A stretch of 64,000 nt of DNA from Levilactobacillus andaensis (GCF_016861695.1 NZ_BOLP01000004.1:310001-374000); one strand, 5' to 3'. Counted from the stretch's first letter, positions 9,265 through 18,122 are shown. Notes: generated from the sequence alone by a model not told the origin. Numbers and translations are program-made.

Positions 9265-9921
9265 TTAAGCTTGACGTTTCTCCAAGTAACGGGCCAGAAC
9301 GGACAGGCAGTAACACACGACAAAGTACATCAGCGCGATTGCCACGAACATTGGAATAATGTAGTTCGTGTTCTGACCGTAAATGATCTGTGACCGGTAC
9401 AACATTTCCGGCAAGAGAATGATGGTGGCCAGCGACGTATCCTTAACCAGGGAAATAAACTGGCTCACGATGGCTGGAATCATCTTGACCATGGCTTGTG
9501 GCAACACAATGTGCCACAACCCCTGCCAGTAGGTCAGCCCATTGGCGCGGGCACCTTCCATTTGGCCAGAGTCGACCGCTTGAATCCCCGAACGGACAAT
9601 TTCTGCCAGCATGGTGGATTCGAAAATGGTCATGGCTAAAATGGCGGCTGGAATAATTTCCGGCTTGACCCCCAGATTAGGAAGACCAAAGTAAGTAAAG
9701 AACAGAATTAAGATCAACGGCAAGTTACGGATCACGTCAATAATAACCCCGACGATAGCTGAGAAATATTTAATCTTAACGTACCGGATGATTCCGAGGA
9801 TCGACCCGATAATAAAACTCCCGATGATGGAGACGACGGAAACCAGAATGGTAATTCCTAGACCCCCAAACAGGTAGCGTAGGTTATCTGGGGAGTAGGC
9901 ATCAATAAAGTTTTGTAACAT
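9265..9921 (-). CDS. glnP: Amino acid ABC transporter permease (GlnP-like)
   Basis: A 218-residue membrane subunit of a polar amino acid importer of the HisMQ type. Five membrane segments are visible. The coupling loop is EGARANGLTYWQGLWHIVLP, the family EAA motif. It is a paralogue of the permease just upstream (same EGARANGL and SLVKDTS/NLVKNSS blocks), so the two probably form a heterodimer. It is the last gene of a four-gene operon, 16 bases after its partner. Confidence 0.85.
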   Translation of the reverse strand: MLQNFIDAYSPDNLRYLFGGLGITILVSVVSIIGSFIIGSILGIIRYVKIKYFSAIVGVIIDVIRNLPLILILFFTYFGLPNLGVKPEIIPAAILAMTIFESTMLAEIVRSGIQAVDSGQMEGARANGLTYWQGLWHIVLPQAMVKMIPAIVSQFISLVKDTSLATIILLPEMLYRSQIIYGQNTNYIIPMFVAIALMYFVVCYCLSVLARYLEKRQA

Positions 9922-9937
9922 CGTTATTCTCCTCCCC

Positions 9938-10576
9938 TTAAGCTAACCGTTTTTCTAGATAGCGCATGTAGTAACTGATGGGTAGCGTGATGACCAGGTA
10001 CAGAACCCCGACCGCCGAGTACGCCGCAATGGTTTCTAGCGAACTCGATGCGATGACGTTCCCTTGGTACATCAAATCAAAGCCACCTACGAAGGCCAAC
10101 GTTGATGAGTTCTTCACCAGGTTGACGAACTGGTTACCTAATGGCGGAATCACGTAGCGGAAGGCTTGTGGCAAGATAATGTGCCGCATGGCTTGCCAGA
10201 AAGACAACCCGTTGGCACGGGCCCCTTCCATCTGACCAGAATCAACGGACTGAATCCCCGCTCTGACCGTTTCAGCGATAAAGGCTGAGGTGTAGAGTGT
10301 AAGACCAATCGTTCCGGCCGTGAACCCGTTCATTTTAATCACGTATAGTGGGAACACCACGTAGAAGAACATGGTGATGACCAGCAAAGGAATATTCCGG
10401 AAAATTTCGATGTAGACCCGAGCAATTCCCCGAGAGAACTTGTTAGGTGATTCTTCGAGTAAGGCAAAGAGCGTCCCGAGGATCAGACTAAAGACCAGCG
10501 CGAGAATACTGCAAAGTAAGGTCTGGCCTAATCCATAAAGGAGCGTGCCCCAATAGTTTTGAAAGATATGAATCAT
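9938..10576 (-). CDS. glnM: Amino acid ABC transporter permease (GlnM-like)
   Basis: A 212-residue permease of the HisMQ family with an N-terminal membrane segment (LLYGLGQTLLCSILALVFSL) and the coupling loop EGARANGLSFWQAMRHIILP. Its start overlaps the stop of the binding-protein gene by four bases (ATGA), which shows translational coupling. With the second permease it should form the channel for the binding protein encoded upstream. Glutamine/glutamate or a related amino acid is the likely substrate, judged only from family and gene order. Confidence 0.85.
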   Translation of the reverse strand: MIHIFQNYWGTLLYGLGQTLLCSILALVFSLILGTLFALLEESPNKFSRGIARVYIEIFRNIPLLVITMFFYVVFPLYVIKMNGFTAGTIGLTLYTSAFIAETVRAGIQSVDSGQMEGARANGLSFWQAMRHIILPQAFRYVIPPLGNQFVNLVKNSSTLAFVGGFDLMYQGNVIASSSLETIAAYSAVGVLYLVITLPISYYMRYLEKRLA

Positions 10577-11409
10577 TCTTTAGCCGCCTCCTCGTAGTCA
10601 AAGCCCGTCACGTTATGGAACCACTTGTGTAAGAGCCGATTGTAAGTCCCGTTAGCGCGCAATTCCTTTAAAGCCTTGTCAGTTGCGTTCTTAAGCGGTA
10701 TTTGGTTCTTGTCCATGGCGATTCCGTAAGGTTCGGAGACGAAGGTGCCCCCGGTAACTTCATAGCCTGGGTTTTGCACGGACATCCCATAAAGGATCCC
10801 GTTATCGGTCGTTAGTGCTTGGCCTTGCCCGGACTTCAAAGCAGTCATGGCTTGTGCGTAGTCGGTCAGTTGTAAGACCTTGGCGTTCGGTGCTACCTTG
10901 GCCACATTTTCAACGGAGTCAGAGCCGACAACCCCGAGGACCGTTCCTTTTTGCTTATTTAAATCCTTCACGTTCTTGATTGAACTGCCCTTCTTGACCA
11001 GCAATGATTGCCCAGCAAAGAAGTAGGTGTTGGAAAAGGCGACTTGTTTCCGCCGTTCCGGCGTGTTGGTCATGGTTGCGATGATCGCGTCAATGTTCCC
11101 ATTTTTCAACATTGGCATCCGCGTTGAACTCGTGACCTGAATGAACTTGGCCTTCCCTTTTGACCCCAGCATCTGTTTCGTCAGTGCCTTAGCTAAATCG
11201 ACTTCAAACCCCTTGATCTTGCCATCCTTGGTGTCGAGCAACCCGAAGAGCCGGGTGTCCGCCTTAACCCCCCAAGTGATGGTTTTCGTCTGTTGGTCGG
11301 TCTTTAGCACGTTGCGTTGTGACAATGGCTTACTGCCACAAGCACTCACGACGATTGTTAGGGTGACCAGGGTCAGCAGTAGGCCAAGATTACGAATCAA
11401 TCTTTTCAT
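10573..11409 (-). CDS. glnH: Amino acid ABC transporter substrate-binding lipoprotein (GlnH-like)
   Basis: A 278-residue SBP_bac_3 family protein. The signal peptide ends in VVSAC, giving a lipid-anchored Cys24. The fold is marked by ITWGVKADTRLFGLLDTKDG, GFEVDLAKAL and NGNIDAIIATMTNTPERR, the last being the usual signature of polar amino acid binding proteins. It sits second in the operon, 19 bases after the ATPase gene, as in Bacillus glnQHMP. The exact ligand is not readable from the sequence. Confidence 0.88.
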   Translation of the reverse strand: MKRLIRNLGLLLTLVTLTIVVSACGSKPLSQRNVLKTDQQTKTITWGVKADTRLFGLLDTKDGKIKGFEVDLAKALTKQMLGSKGKAKFIQVTSSTRMPMLKNGNIDAIIATMTNTPERRKQVAFSNTYFFAGQSLLVKKGSSIKNVKDLNKQKGTVLGVVGSDSVENVAKVAPNAKVLQLTDYAQAMTALKSGQGQALTTDNGILYGMSVQNPGYEVTGGTFVSEPYGIAMDKNQIPLKNATDKALKELRANGTYNRLLHKWFHNVTGFDYEEAAKE

Positions 11410-11428
11410 GGTTAGCTTCCTCCCCTGA

Positions 11429-12169
11429 TTAGTGTGTCAAAATCTTGCTAAGGAATTGACGAGCCCGCTCGTTAGTCGGTTCGCCATCGAAGAATTTCTC
11501 CTTGGTATCGTCTTCCAAAATACGACCGTCAGCCATAAAGATAACCCGGTTGGCCACTTCACGCGCGAAGCCCATTTCATGGGTCACAACGAGTGACGTC
11601 ATACTGGAGTCCCGGGCAATGGTCTTCATAACGTTCAGCACATCATCGATCATTTCGGGGTCCAACGCACTGGTTGGTTCGTCAAATAAGAGACACTTGG
11701 GCTTCATCGCTAACGACCGGGCAATGGCGATTCGTTGTTGTTGCCCACCAGACAGCTGTGACGGCATCTTGGGTGCCTGGTCCGCTAAACCAACTCGGTC
11801 CAGCATTTCCATGGCAACCTTCTTGTTTTCGTCTTCGCCACGGTGGAGTACGATGCGCGGTGCCAACATGATGTTCTCCAGGATCGTCTTGTTCGCGTAT
11901 AAATTAAAATGTTGGAAAACCATCCCCACGTTCTTCCGAATCCGGTTCATGTCGGTCTTCGGATTGGCCAGGTCTTGGCCGTTAACGATCAATTGACCAT
12001 GACGAATCTGTTCAAGCCCGTTAACCGTCCGAATCAGCGTTGACTTCCCGGAACCAGATGGTCCGATCAAAACCACGGTCTCCCCGGCTTCAATCGTTAA
12101 ATTAATGTTATGCAGCGCGTGAAAGTCGCCGTAGTACTTTTCCACGTTGTGAAATTCAATCATTGACAT
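11429..12169 (-). CDS. glnQ: Amino acid ABC transporter ATP-binding protein (GlnQ-like)
   Basis: A 246-residue ATPase that drives the importer encoded by the next three genes. Walker A is GPSGSGKST, the Q-loop is in VFQHFNLY, the signature is LSGGQQQRIAIARSL, Walker B is CLLFDEPTSALDPE, and the switch His is in VVTHEMGFA. I chose the ATG at 12169 because GGAGGG lies 7 bases upstream; a GTG at 12184 would sit inside that site. First gene of the operon. Confidence 0.9.
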   Translation of the reverse strand: MSMIEFHNVEKYYGDFHALHNINLTIEAGETVVLIGPSGSGKSTLIRTVNGLEQIRHGQLIVNGQDLANPKTDMNRIRKNVGMVFQHFNLYANKTILENIMLAPRIVLHRGEDENKKVAMEMLDRVGLADQAPKMPSQLSGGQQQRIAIARSLAMKPKCLLFDEPTSALDPEMIDDVLNVMKTIARDSSMTSLVVTHEMGFAREVANRVIFMADGRILEDDTKEKFFDGEPTNERARQFLSKILTH

Positions 12170-12650
12170 ATGTTTTCCCTCCACTAGTTATTCTTTTACC
12201 GTAATCGGTCTTACTAGCGCCCCAATTAGCCCGCTGAATCTAAGTCGCATTCCAGCGTCAAGCACACTTCTCGTGAAAGCTTTTTTGGTGTCTAAATTAA
12301 AGTTTAAACCAAAAATTTTACTCGGTCAAAACAAACCGCTTCGGGGTGCCCAACCCCGGTGATGATTTAAGGCCAAAAATATTAGACATACCACGGTTTA
12401 GCGTCCCAAACCGAACATTAAAAGTTTTTTTCTACGGCCCTAGCGACTGGTCTAACCACTGGTCGCTCTAAGCCTGATTGTCCCAATCACTTTTAACTGA
12501 CACCGCCATGTTAACCGCACAACCTGTTTTCCGATTACACCAGCACCCGTACATTGGCTAAACCACTTGAGAAATAGCCCTTTTACTGAAACTCTTCCTA
12601 TTATTAAATAGTTCTGAAGTTCACATATGGCGGCAATGGTACCGCTTACT

Positions 12651-13022
12651 TCGCCTTGCCGGCCGCCAGCTAAGCAGAACGACGCGCCTGAGCCCATATC
12701 TGACGACCTCTCGGCTTACATGGTATTCCTGTGGCAACTGAGAAATGGAATCCTAAAATTCATTACCCAGCTAGTCCGAAAATTGCAGAATACATGCGAA
12801 TTTTAGCAGCTGTTATTGCAGAACGCAATCAGAACCGGAGGAAACCAGGGGTGTAGCCAGCCGTGAAGGTGGTGTTAGCTGGTGACTTTTCAGCCAGCTT
12901 ACACCACGGGCGACTTTGAAGACACACGGTCTTAGTGTGGCTTCAAATCGAGCGAGAAGACTGGCGGTTTTCCAGTCTGAAGCGTCCCCACAGCAGGCGG
13001 AATCCCTGGTAGCCGGAGTGTG
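12651..13022 (+). repeat. Composite repeat B-A (B internally deleted, A full)
   Basis: B begins TTCGCCTTGCCGGCCGCCAG and jumps to CTAAGCAGAACGACGCGCCT, ending CTCTCGGCTTACATGG. After a linker of about 105 bases a full A runs from GAACCGGAGGAAACCAGGG (about 12834) to AGCCGGAGTGTG. The rest of the gap between glnQ and the next gene (12170-12650) holds no clear gene or site. Confidence 0.85.
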
Positions 13023-13033
13023 AACAGCTTACT

Positions 13034-13070
13034 CAAAAAAAGCCACCTAACCGAATTGGCTAGGTGGCTA
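13034..13070 (-). terminator. Intrinsic terminator for the gene ending at 13083
   Basis: AGCCACCTA and TAGGTGGCT form a 9-bp stem. On the minus strand it is followed by TTTTTT. Confidence 0.85.
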
Positions 13071-13082
13071 AGAATGCTTGAT

Positions 13083-14057
13083 TTAATGGTGGTAACGCGA
13101 GGTCCGCGTCATCGGTTCCGAATCTGAGTCCGAACCCGCGTCACGTTCCGCCGAACGAGACGTGCGACTCATCGTGCTCGGCTCGTCATAACGTGACACC
13201 CGCGTGTTAGCAGGTGATCCGGTCAGTGAATCTTGTGGCTGGTCATCATTCTGATGCTTGTAAGCCAATTGAACGGCTACGGCAAACGGATTGTCCTGTT
13301 CGATCAGGTTCGTCCGGCCGAGCACCTTGAAGGGTCCCCCCACCAACGTGGCGTTGGCGAGGTACAGTTCAAATTGGTCACGCACATCAGCAACGTTCTG
13401 CAACCCTACCGTGCTGACGACCCCTACCCGCTGCTTTTCCGCTTGGTTGATGCCGGCGTACACAACGAGTTGGTTGTTCTCCGTTTGCATTTCAAAGTAA
13501 GGGATCAAGACGCCAGGGCCCGAGGCATAGACTGGCTTGCCCAAACGTTGGGTTTGTTCCATGATCTCTCGGTCGCCCAAGCCGGAGTAGTCGAGCTGCA
13601 ACAACTGATTCTGCTGCAAGCGCGTGGCTAGTTGTTGAATGCTCTCTGTCTCCATCGCCGACGACGTTAATTTCCCGGGTAATATCTTCTTTTCGTCAAA
13701 GTACCCGTTGGCCGGAATATTACGGCCACCGCGAACCATGGGCTTGGTGCCCTCAAGGTCGGCATCCTTAGGCTTCATGTGCAGCAATTTTTCAATTTTC
13801 GGCGAAATGTCGAACGGTGCTTTTTTAGTCGTGAAATAGTAAACGGTATTGAGGTAGACAAAGTAAACTAGCATGATTGCCACCAACAGAATCAACAGCC
13901 CCCAGAACGGGTGGCCATTTTGGAAGTAGCGAATGGCAATGTAAAACAGATACAAGTCACCCAATGCCCCTAAAATCACGTAAATTCGGTTCTTGATCTT
14001 AACACTAACGTTGATATAACCCAGATAGTGGTTGACCATGTCAAGGAAACTAAGCAT
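13083..14057 (-). CDS. Conserved membrane protein with soluble domain
   Basis: A 324-residue protein that I recognise only as a lactobacillus-type conserved membrane protein. Residues about 25-75 form two membrane segments (YVILGALGDLYLFYIAIRYF and FWGLLILLVAIMLVYFVYL). A region of about 180 residues follows that may be a folded cytoplasmic domain (VLIPYFEMQTENNQLVVYAG, FELYLANATLVGGPFKVLGR). The C-terminus (from about 275) is Ser/Arg/Asp-rich and disordered. It lies 23 bases after the Ser-rich protein gene, so the two are probably co-transcribed and may work together at the envelope. Function unknown. Confidence 0.8.
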   Translation of the reverse strand: MLSFLDMVNHYLGYINVSVKIKNRIYVILGALGDLYLFYIAIRYFQNGHPFWGLLILLVAIMLVYFVYLNTVYYFTTKKAPFDISPKIEKLLHMKPKDADLEGTKPMVRGGRNIPANGYFDEKKILPGKLTSSAMETESIQQLATRLQQNQLLQLDYSGLGDREIMEQTQRLGKPVYASGPGVLIPYFEMQTENNQLVVYAGINQAEKQRVGVVSTVGLQNVADVRDQFELYLANATLVGGPFKVLGRTNLIEQDNPFAVAVQLAYKHQNDDQPQDSLTGSPANTRVSRYDEPSTMSRTSRSAERDAGSDSDSEPMTRTSRYHH

Positions 14058-14080
14058 GTTGCGGTCCCCCTTTCTTCATT

Positions 14081-14611
14081 TTATTGACCTGTGGTGTCGT
14101 TGGTGTTCGCCGCACTATGACTGTACGTGCTAGCCCCAGTGTCATCGTTGGTCGTCGTGGTATCGTCACTAGCTGAATTAGTCGATTCCTCAGTCGTGTT
14201 GTTGTCATTAGTCGTCGTTGAGCTGGCCACACTGGATGACGCCTTCTTCTTAGACGTCGTGGTCCCAGTGCTACCAGTAGTGCCGGTCGTCGTGCCCGTC
14301 TCTGATTCAGACGTGCTGTCCGCCGTCGAACTCTGCGTATCCGTTGAGGAACTGTCCTTTGATGAAGACTCGTCACTACTGCTGTCTTTAGAAGAATCTG
14401 AGCTCTTCTTTTTACTACTATCGTCACTCGACTTCTTCTTGGAATCGCTGGACGACATTCCGCTCACTAGCGACGAACTCGTTGTTGAGACCCGCGACGC
14501 CCCTTCATTGGTCTTAGTCACGGTGTTGGTAACCACGTTGGTCGCACCAAGGGCTAAGGCCATCGAGACAATCGCAAATGGCGTGATAAATGGTGGTGTC
14601 CGGTACGCCAT
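14081..14611 (-). CDS. Ser/Thr/Asp-rich low-complexity protein with N-terminal membrane segment
   Basis: A 176-residue protein. Residues about 8-30 (FITPFAIVSMALALGATNVV) are hydrophobic and could be a signal anchor. From residue 45 on it is almost only Ser, Thr, Asp, Lys and Gly in short runs (SSDSKKKSSDDSSKKKSSDS), so it is expected to be disordered and outside the cell or along the membrane. A second open frame on the opposite strand is only the shadow of this composition. Its downstream neighbour is a membrane protein. No function can be assigned. Confidence 0.7.
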   Translation of the reverse strand: MAYRTPPFITPFAIVSMALALGATNVVTNTVTKTNEGASRVSTTSSSLVSGMSSSDSKKKSSDDSSKKKSSDSSKDSSSDESSSKDSSSTDTQSSTADSTSESETGTTTGTTGSTGTTTSKKKASSSVASSTTTNDNNTTEESTNSASDDTTTTNDDTGASTYSHSAANTNDTTGQ

Positions 14612-14685
14612 GTTACATTCCTCCCTGCATCCTTCTTATTTAAATCATTATCCCACGGGAAAACGAAAATGCTATCAAAATTCTC

Positions 14686-15144
14686 TTAATTTTTCACTAA
14701 GGCCGCTTCGGTTACGCCGGCTTCCTTACATTCGGCGCACAGGCCATACAGTTCAAAGCTGTGCCCGGCAATTTCACAACCGGGTAATTGAGCCGTGAAA
14801 AAGTCCATTGGACACATCTGTAACTCGATAACCTTGCCACAGTTTTGACAAATGAAGTGGTGGTGGTGTTGATGATGGAAGTCGCACTGGTACTTGACCC
14901 GCGCGCGTTCCTGTTCCGTATTCTGTTCAACGATGCCAACTTCCTCGAATTCCTTTAAGTTACGATAAACCGTGTTGTGGCTCATCCCCGGGAATTCAGT
15001 GCGCATGAAAGCATCGACGGTCACCACATCCGTGTAATGACCTTGGTTGGTCAACAAAAACTCTAAGAGTGCGTGCCGTTGCTTGGTCAGCTTTAATTTA
15101 TTCTTTTTTAAAATAGCCACAGCGGCGGATAAAGATTCTGCCAT
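14686..15144 (-). CDS. Fur-family metal or peroxide-responsive repressor
   Basis: A 152-residue regulator. The N-terminal winged helix shows TKQRHALLEFLL and SHNTVYRNLKEFEEVGIV. The C-terminal metal domain has the His-rich FHHQHHHHFICQNCGK, where CQNC is the first half of the structural zinc site and CAEC near the end is the second. The family includes Fur, PerR and Zur; I cannot decide which one this is without the regulon. AGGAGG lies just upstream of the ATG at 15144. Confidence 0.9.
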   Translation of the reverse strand: MAESLSAAVAILKKNKLKLTKQRHALLEFLLTNQGHYTDVVTVDAFMRTEFPGMSHNTVYRNLKEFEEVGIVEQNTEQERARVKYQCDFHHQHHHHFICQNCGKVIELQMCPMDFFTAQLPGCEIAGHSFELYGLCAECKEAGVTEAALVKN

Positions 15145-15196
15145 GATGGGCGGCCTCCTTGTTTATTTTTATTATGGTTAGACTTGCTAGATTTTG

Positions 15197-15353
15197 ACGC
15201 ACTGCGGCTGCCAGGGATTCCGCCTGCTCAGGTTGAGTTTCTCAATAAAAATTGAATAACGAAGTTGCCGTCATCTTATCGACATAATCAGTGATCAACA
15301 AGCATTGTCACACCGCTATTCTCAACCCATTCCAGCCACTCAGCGCCCTGTAA
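15197..15353 (-). repeat. Module A deletion derivative, possibly with decayed B
   Basis: From the + strand, GCACTGCGGCTGCCAGGGA leads to CCTGCT joined directly to CAGGTTGAG, so the whole middle of A is missing. At 15325-15353 CATTCCAGCCACTCAGCGC and CTGTAAG resemble a worn B end (CGTTCCAGCC, CGGTAAG). The B part is tentative. Confidence 0.55.
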
Positions 15354-15377
15354 GTGTCGCACATTTTCTTAATTAAC

Positions 15378-15953
15378 TCAACTATCGACTACTTCACTGT
15401 GTTCTAGGCGATCCATCAGCTCATCTAGCTTGATCTGTGTCTGTTGCCAGTTGTCATTATTCAACTGAATAGCGCGTCCGCGTAAGGCCAGGGGCATCGT
15501 TAAGTCCCGGCGATATTCTGGACTGGCTAGACGGTTGGCCATCATGGTCTCGTCGTCGCCCCGTTTGCTCAAGCGGTGCGCTAATTTTCCGGAATCACTG
15601 ACCGTCAAAAAGACAATGACTGCCTGACTGCCAAGTTCATCCGCGTAGGTGATGGCGCCCTTGCTGTCTAGTACGATGGTCGCAAATTCGGCCCGCTTGA
15701 GACCGGCGGCGATGCCTTCCTGTGATGACCCGTAATGGTAGCCCGAATAGAGGACGGACTCCAGGTAGTGGTTCTTGGGGAAACTTTCTTCAGTCTCAAA
15801 ATAGTAGTCGACGCCATCAACCTCGCCCGCACGTGGTGGCCGGGTGGTGTGCGTAATAATCTTTGTCGCCGGATAGTGGGCAATCAGGTAGTCCTGGACG
15901 GTGGTCTTGCCAGTCCCCGTTGCTCCGGTGATCACCAACACTTTACTTTGCAT
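15378..15953 (-). CDS. Guanylate kinase-like P-loop NMP kinase
   Basis: A 191-residue protein with P-loop GATGTGKTT and the guanylate kinase signature TTRPPRAGEVDGVDYYF. The C-terminal lid and base region is divergent from housekeeping Gmk (normally about 205 residues, P-loop GPSGVGKGT). It may phosphorylate GMP/dGMP or another nucleotide. Its start lies inside the upstream Nudix gene (11-base overlap), so the two enzymes are made together. A role in clearing or recycling unusual nucleotides is an inference from this pairing. Confidence 0.75.
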   Translation of the reverse strand: MQSKVLVITGATGTGKTTVQDYLIAHYPATKIITHTTRPPRAGEVDGVDYYFETEESFPKNHYLESVLYSGYHYGSSQEGIAAGLKRAEFATIVLDSKGAITYADELGSQAVIVFLTVSDSGKLAHRLSKRGDDETMMANRLASPEYRRDLTMPLALRGRAIQLNNDNWQQTQIKLDELMDRLEHSEVVDS

Positions 15954-16365
15954 GAGTGTCCTCCAGGTACGTGTTCGCCTGATCTAGCAGGCCCTTTAAG
16001 TTATCATAGCTCAGCGTCTTGCGGGCCGTTTGGTAATCGAACCAGCCGTATTCACTGATTTCTTCGACCTGCCGCGTAATGGTCACATCGGCTGGCACCT
16101 GTGACGTGTAGAGGACCACGTGCTTGTGGTGGCCGTTCTTCATATCATAGTCCAGGTCAGCGTGAAATTCAGGATCGATGGTCGCTTGCAATTGGGTTTC
16201 TTCGCGGATTTCTCTGACGGCCGTTTCGATGTCCGTCTCGTTGCCCTCCACGTGACCCTTGGGGAAACCCCAGAAGTTACTGGTGGCACTCTTCAATAAG
16301 AGGTACTCCGGTTGATTATTCTTTAAGCGGTAAACGACCGCTCCGCTAGCATTTTCGGTAATCAT
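15943..16365 (-). CDS. Nudix hydrolase (Ap4A hydrolase-like)
   Basis: A 140-residue Nudix enzyme. The Nudix box is GHVEGNETDIETAVREIREE followed by TQL, with the catalytic REIREE intact; the Gly normally found after EE-x is Gln here. WGFPKGHVE before it and the short overall length fit bis(5'-nucleosyl)-tetraphosphatases, which cleave Ap4A to ATP and AMP. It overlaps the downstream guanylate kinase-like gene by 11 bases. AGGAGG-type site GGAGGG lies upstream of the ATG. Confidence 0.85.
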   Translation of the reverse strand: MITENASGAVVYRLKNNQPEYLLLKSATSNFWGFPKGHVEGNETDIETAVREIREETQLQATIDPEFHADLDYDMKNGHHKHVVLYTSQVPADVTITRQVEEISEYGWFDYQTARKTLSYDNLKGLLDQANTYLEDTHAK

Positions 16366-16473
16366 GGCAAATTGCCCTCCTCGGATTTGAATAGACTTCC
16401 TCTATTTTAAATCGAAAATGCCGCTGACGGGTAAAATTTAACTGCATTTCTCAAAAAGTCTAGGCAACTCTCA

Positions 16474-16503
16474 TTGACTTTTAATTTAGCCCTAGGGTAC
16501 ACT
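16474..16503 (+). promoter_or_regulatory. Promoter for the APC permease gene
   Basis: TTGACT (16474-16479) and TACACT (16498-16503) are 18 bases apart. They lie 200 bases before the coding start. Confidence 0.6.
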
Positions 16504-16509
16504 ATGCGA

Positions 16510-16700
16510 GACATCCCATTTTAAACCGTTTCCAGTGGTTTAATGTGGGCGAAATCGTCATTTCGAAAAAATATTATGGGACGTATCCTCATAATATGTA
16601 TACAATAGGTTTAAACTAGTTTGTTTTCCCCGGATTGACAGCACAAAACCGCGCTGGCACCCGGAACGGCTAGTCGAGCTACATATTAGCATAGGAGGCT
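16510..16700 (+). promoter_or_regulatory. Structured 5' untranslated region of the APC permease gene
   Basis: About 200 bases follow the promoter and hold stacked hairpins: TTAAACC with GGTTTAA, CGAAAT with ATTTCG, and ATATTATG with CATAATAT. GGTTTAAA at 16608-16615 offers a second partner for the first arm, so switching is possible. There is no T-box motif and no clear terminator. The regulator is unknown. Confidence 0.35.
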
Positions 16701-16704
16701 TTTT

Positions 16705-18099
16705 ATGGGACTTTCGCGAATATTTCGCCGCGAACGCTTAGACAACTACTTAAAGAGTGACCAGCACTTTGCCAAAACCATGTCGGCAAAGGACCTGATG
16801 TCACTCGGAATCGGTGCCGTGATTGGAACGGGGATCTTCATCCTCCCCGGGACCATCGCCGCGCAATACAGCGGCCCCGGCATCGTTCTATCCTTTCTCA
16901 TCGCGGCCATCGTGTGTTCCACCGCGGCCATGTGTTACGCGGAGTTTGCCTCCGTTTTACCCGTCGCCGGATCCGCCTATTCATACGGTAACCTAGTCTT
17001 TGGCGAGATCATCGGCTGGGTGCTAGGTTGGGCTTTGATTCTAGAATACGTGTTGGCGGTGGCGGCCGTGGCCAATGCCTTCGGCGCGTATTTCAAATCA
17101 TTTCTGGCTGGCTTTCACCTCAACATCCCCACGGCAATCTCCGGGCCCTTTGACCCGGGCAATGGGACGTACGGCAACCTCGTCGCCATTCTTGTGGTCT
17201 TCTTTATCAGTTGGCTCTTGAATCGCGGGATGCGTGAGTCGATGCGTATCAACAACGCCATCGTCATCGTTAAAATTGCCATTATTATTTTATTCGTGGT
17301 CGTTGGGATGTTCTACGTCAAGCCTAGCAACTGGCAACCCTTCGCACCATTTGGGTCTAAAGGGATTTTGCGGGGCGCCTCGACCGTCTTCTTCGCTTAT
17401 CTCGGTTTCGATGTGGTCTCCGCCTCCGCTGCCGAAGTGAAGAACCCCAAGAAGAACATGCCAATTGGGATTATTGGCACGTTGATCGTTGCCACGGTGC
17501 TATACATGCTAGTCGCCATTGTGCTGACTGGGATGGTGCATTACACCAAGCTCAACGTTGCTGACCCCGTTGCCTTTGCCCTGACGCTCGTCCATCAAAA
17601 CTGGACGTCCGGAATCATTTCACTCGGGGCTTTGGCCGGCATGTTTACCATGATGGTCACCATGATCTACAGCTCGTCACGCCTGATCTACTCGGTCGGT
17701 CGTGACGGTCTGTTGCCAAAGTTCTTGGGCAAGATTGACGAGGAAACGGGAACACCCAAGCACAGTCTGGCCGTGATCACCGTGGTCATTGCGTTACTCG
17801 GTGGCTTCGTGCCCCTGGCGCAGCTGACCAACCTGGTTAACATCGGAACGTTGGTGGCCTTCCTGTTTGTTTCATTTGGGATCATCCGCTTGCGTCACCT
17901 GAAGGACCTGCCCCAAAACTCCGGTTTCAAGGTGCCCTTCTATCCCTTCCTACCCATCATCTCTGGGCTCTTGTGTTTCTACATGATGCTCCAGCTTCCC
18001 GCGGAGACCTGGATTGCATCGTCCATCTGGTTCGCTTTAGGTCTGGTCATCTACTTCAGCTATGGGTTACGCCACAGCCGACTGAACGACCAGGTTTAA
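16705..18099 (+). CDS. APC superfamily amino acid permease (cationic amino acid transporter type)
   Basis: A 464-residue transporter with about 12 membrane segments. The substrate-binding unwound helix reads GIGAVIGTGIFILPG, the hallmark of the family. VLPVAGSAYSY and the C-terminal short tail place it with YfnA/CAT-type permeases, which carry amino acids by proton symport. The ATG at 16705 has AGGAGG 10 bases upstream. It is a single-gene unit with its own promoter and long leader. The substrate is not readable from the sequence. Confidence 0.88.
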   Translation: MGLSRIFRRERLDNYLKSDQHFAKTMSAKDLMSLGIGAVIGTGIFILPGTIAAQYSGPGIVLSFLIAAIVCSTAAMCYAEFASVLPVAGSAYSYGNLVFGEIIGWVLGWALILEYVLAVAAVANAFGAYFKSFLAGFHLNIPTAISGPFDPGNGTYGNLVAILVVFFISWLLNRGMRESMRINNAIVIVKIAIIILFVVVGMFYVKPSNWQPFAPFGSKGILRGASTVFFAYLGFDVVSASAAEVKNPKKNMPIGIIGTLIVATVLYMLVAIVLTGMVHYTKLNVADPVAFALTLVHQNWTSGIISLGALAGMFTMMVTMIYSSSRLIYSVGRDGLLPKFLGKIDEETGTPKHSLAVITVVIALLGGFVPLAQLTNLVNIGTLVAFLFVSFGIIRLRHLKDLPQNSGFKVPFYPFLPIISGLLCFYMMLQLPAETWIASSIWFALGLVIYFSYGLRHSRLNDQV

Positions 18100-18122
18100 A
18101 ATGTACCAAATAGTGCTTAGCT

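Noticed and set aside
12452-12697. 81-residue minus-strand frame
   Set aside because: Much of it lies in the B repeat remnant and it has no ribosome binding site. Similar frames at 7228-7488, 8963-9232, 31889-32186 and 47010-47219 are repeat translations too.
14127-14798. 223-residue frame on the plus strand rich in Val, Leu and Ser
   Set aside because: It is the antisense shadow of the Ser-rich gene at 14081-14611 and of part of the Fur-family gene.
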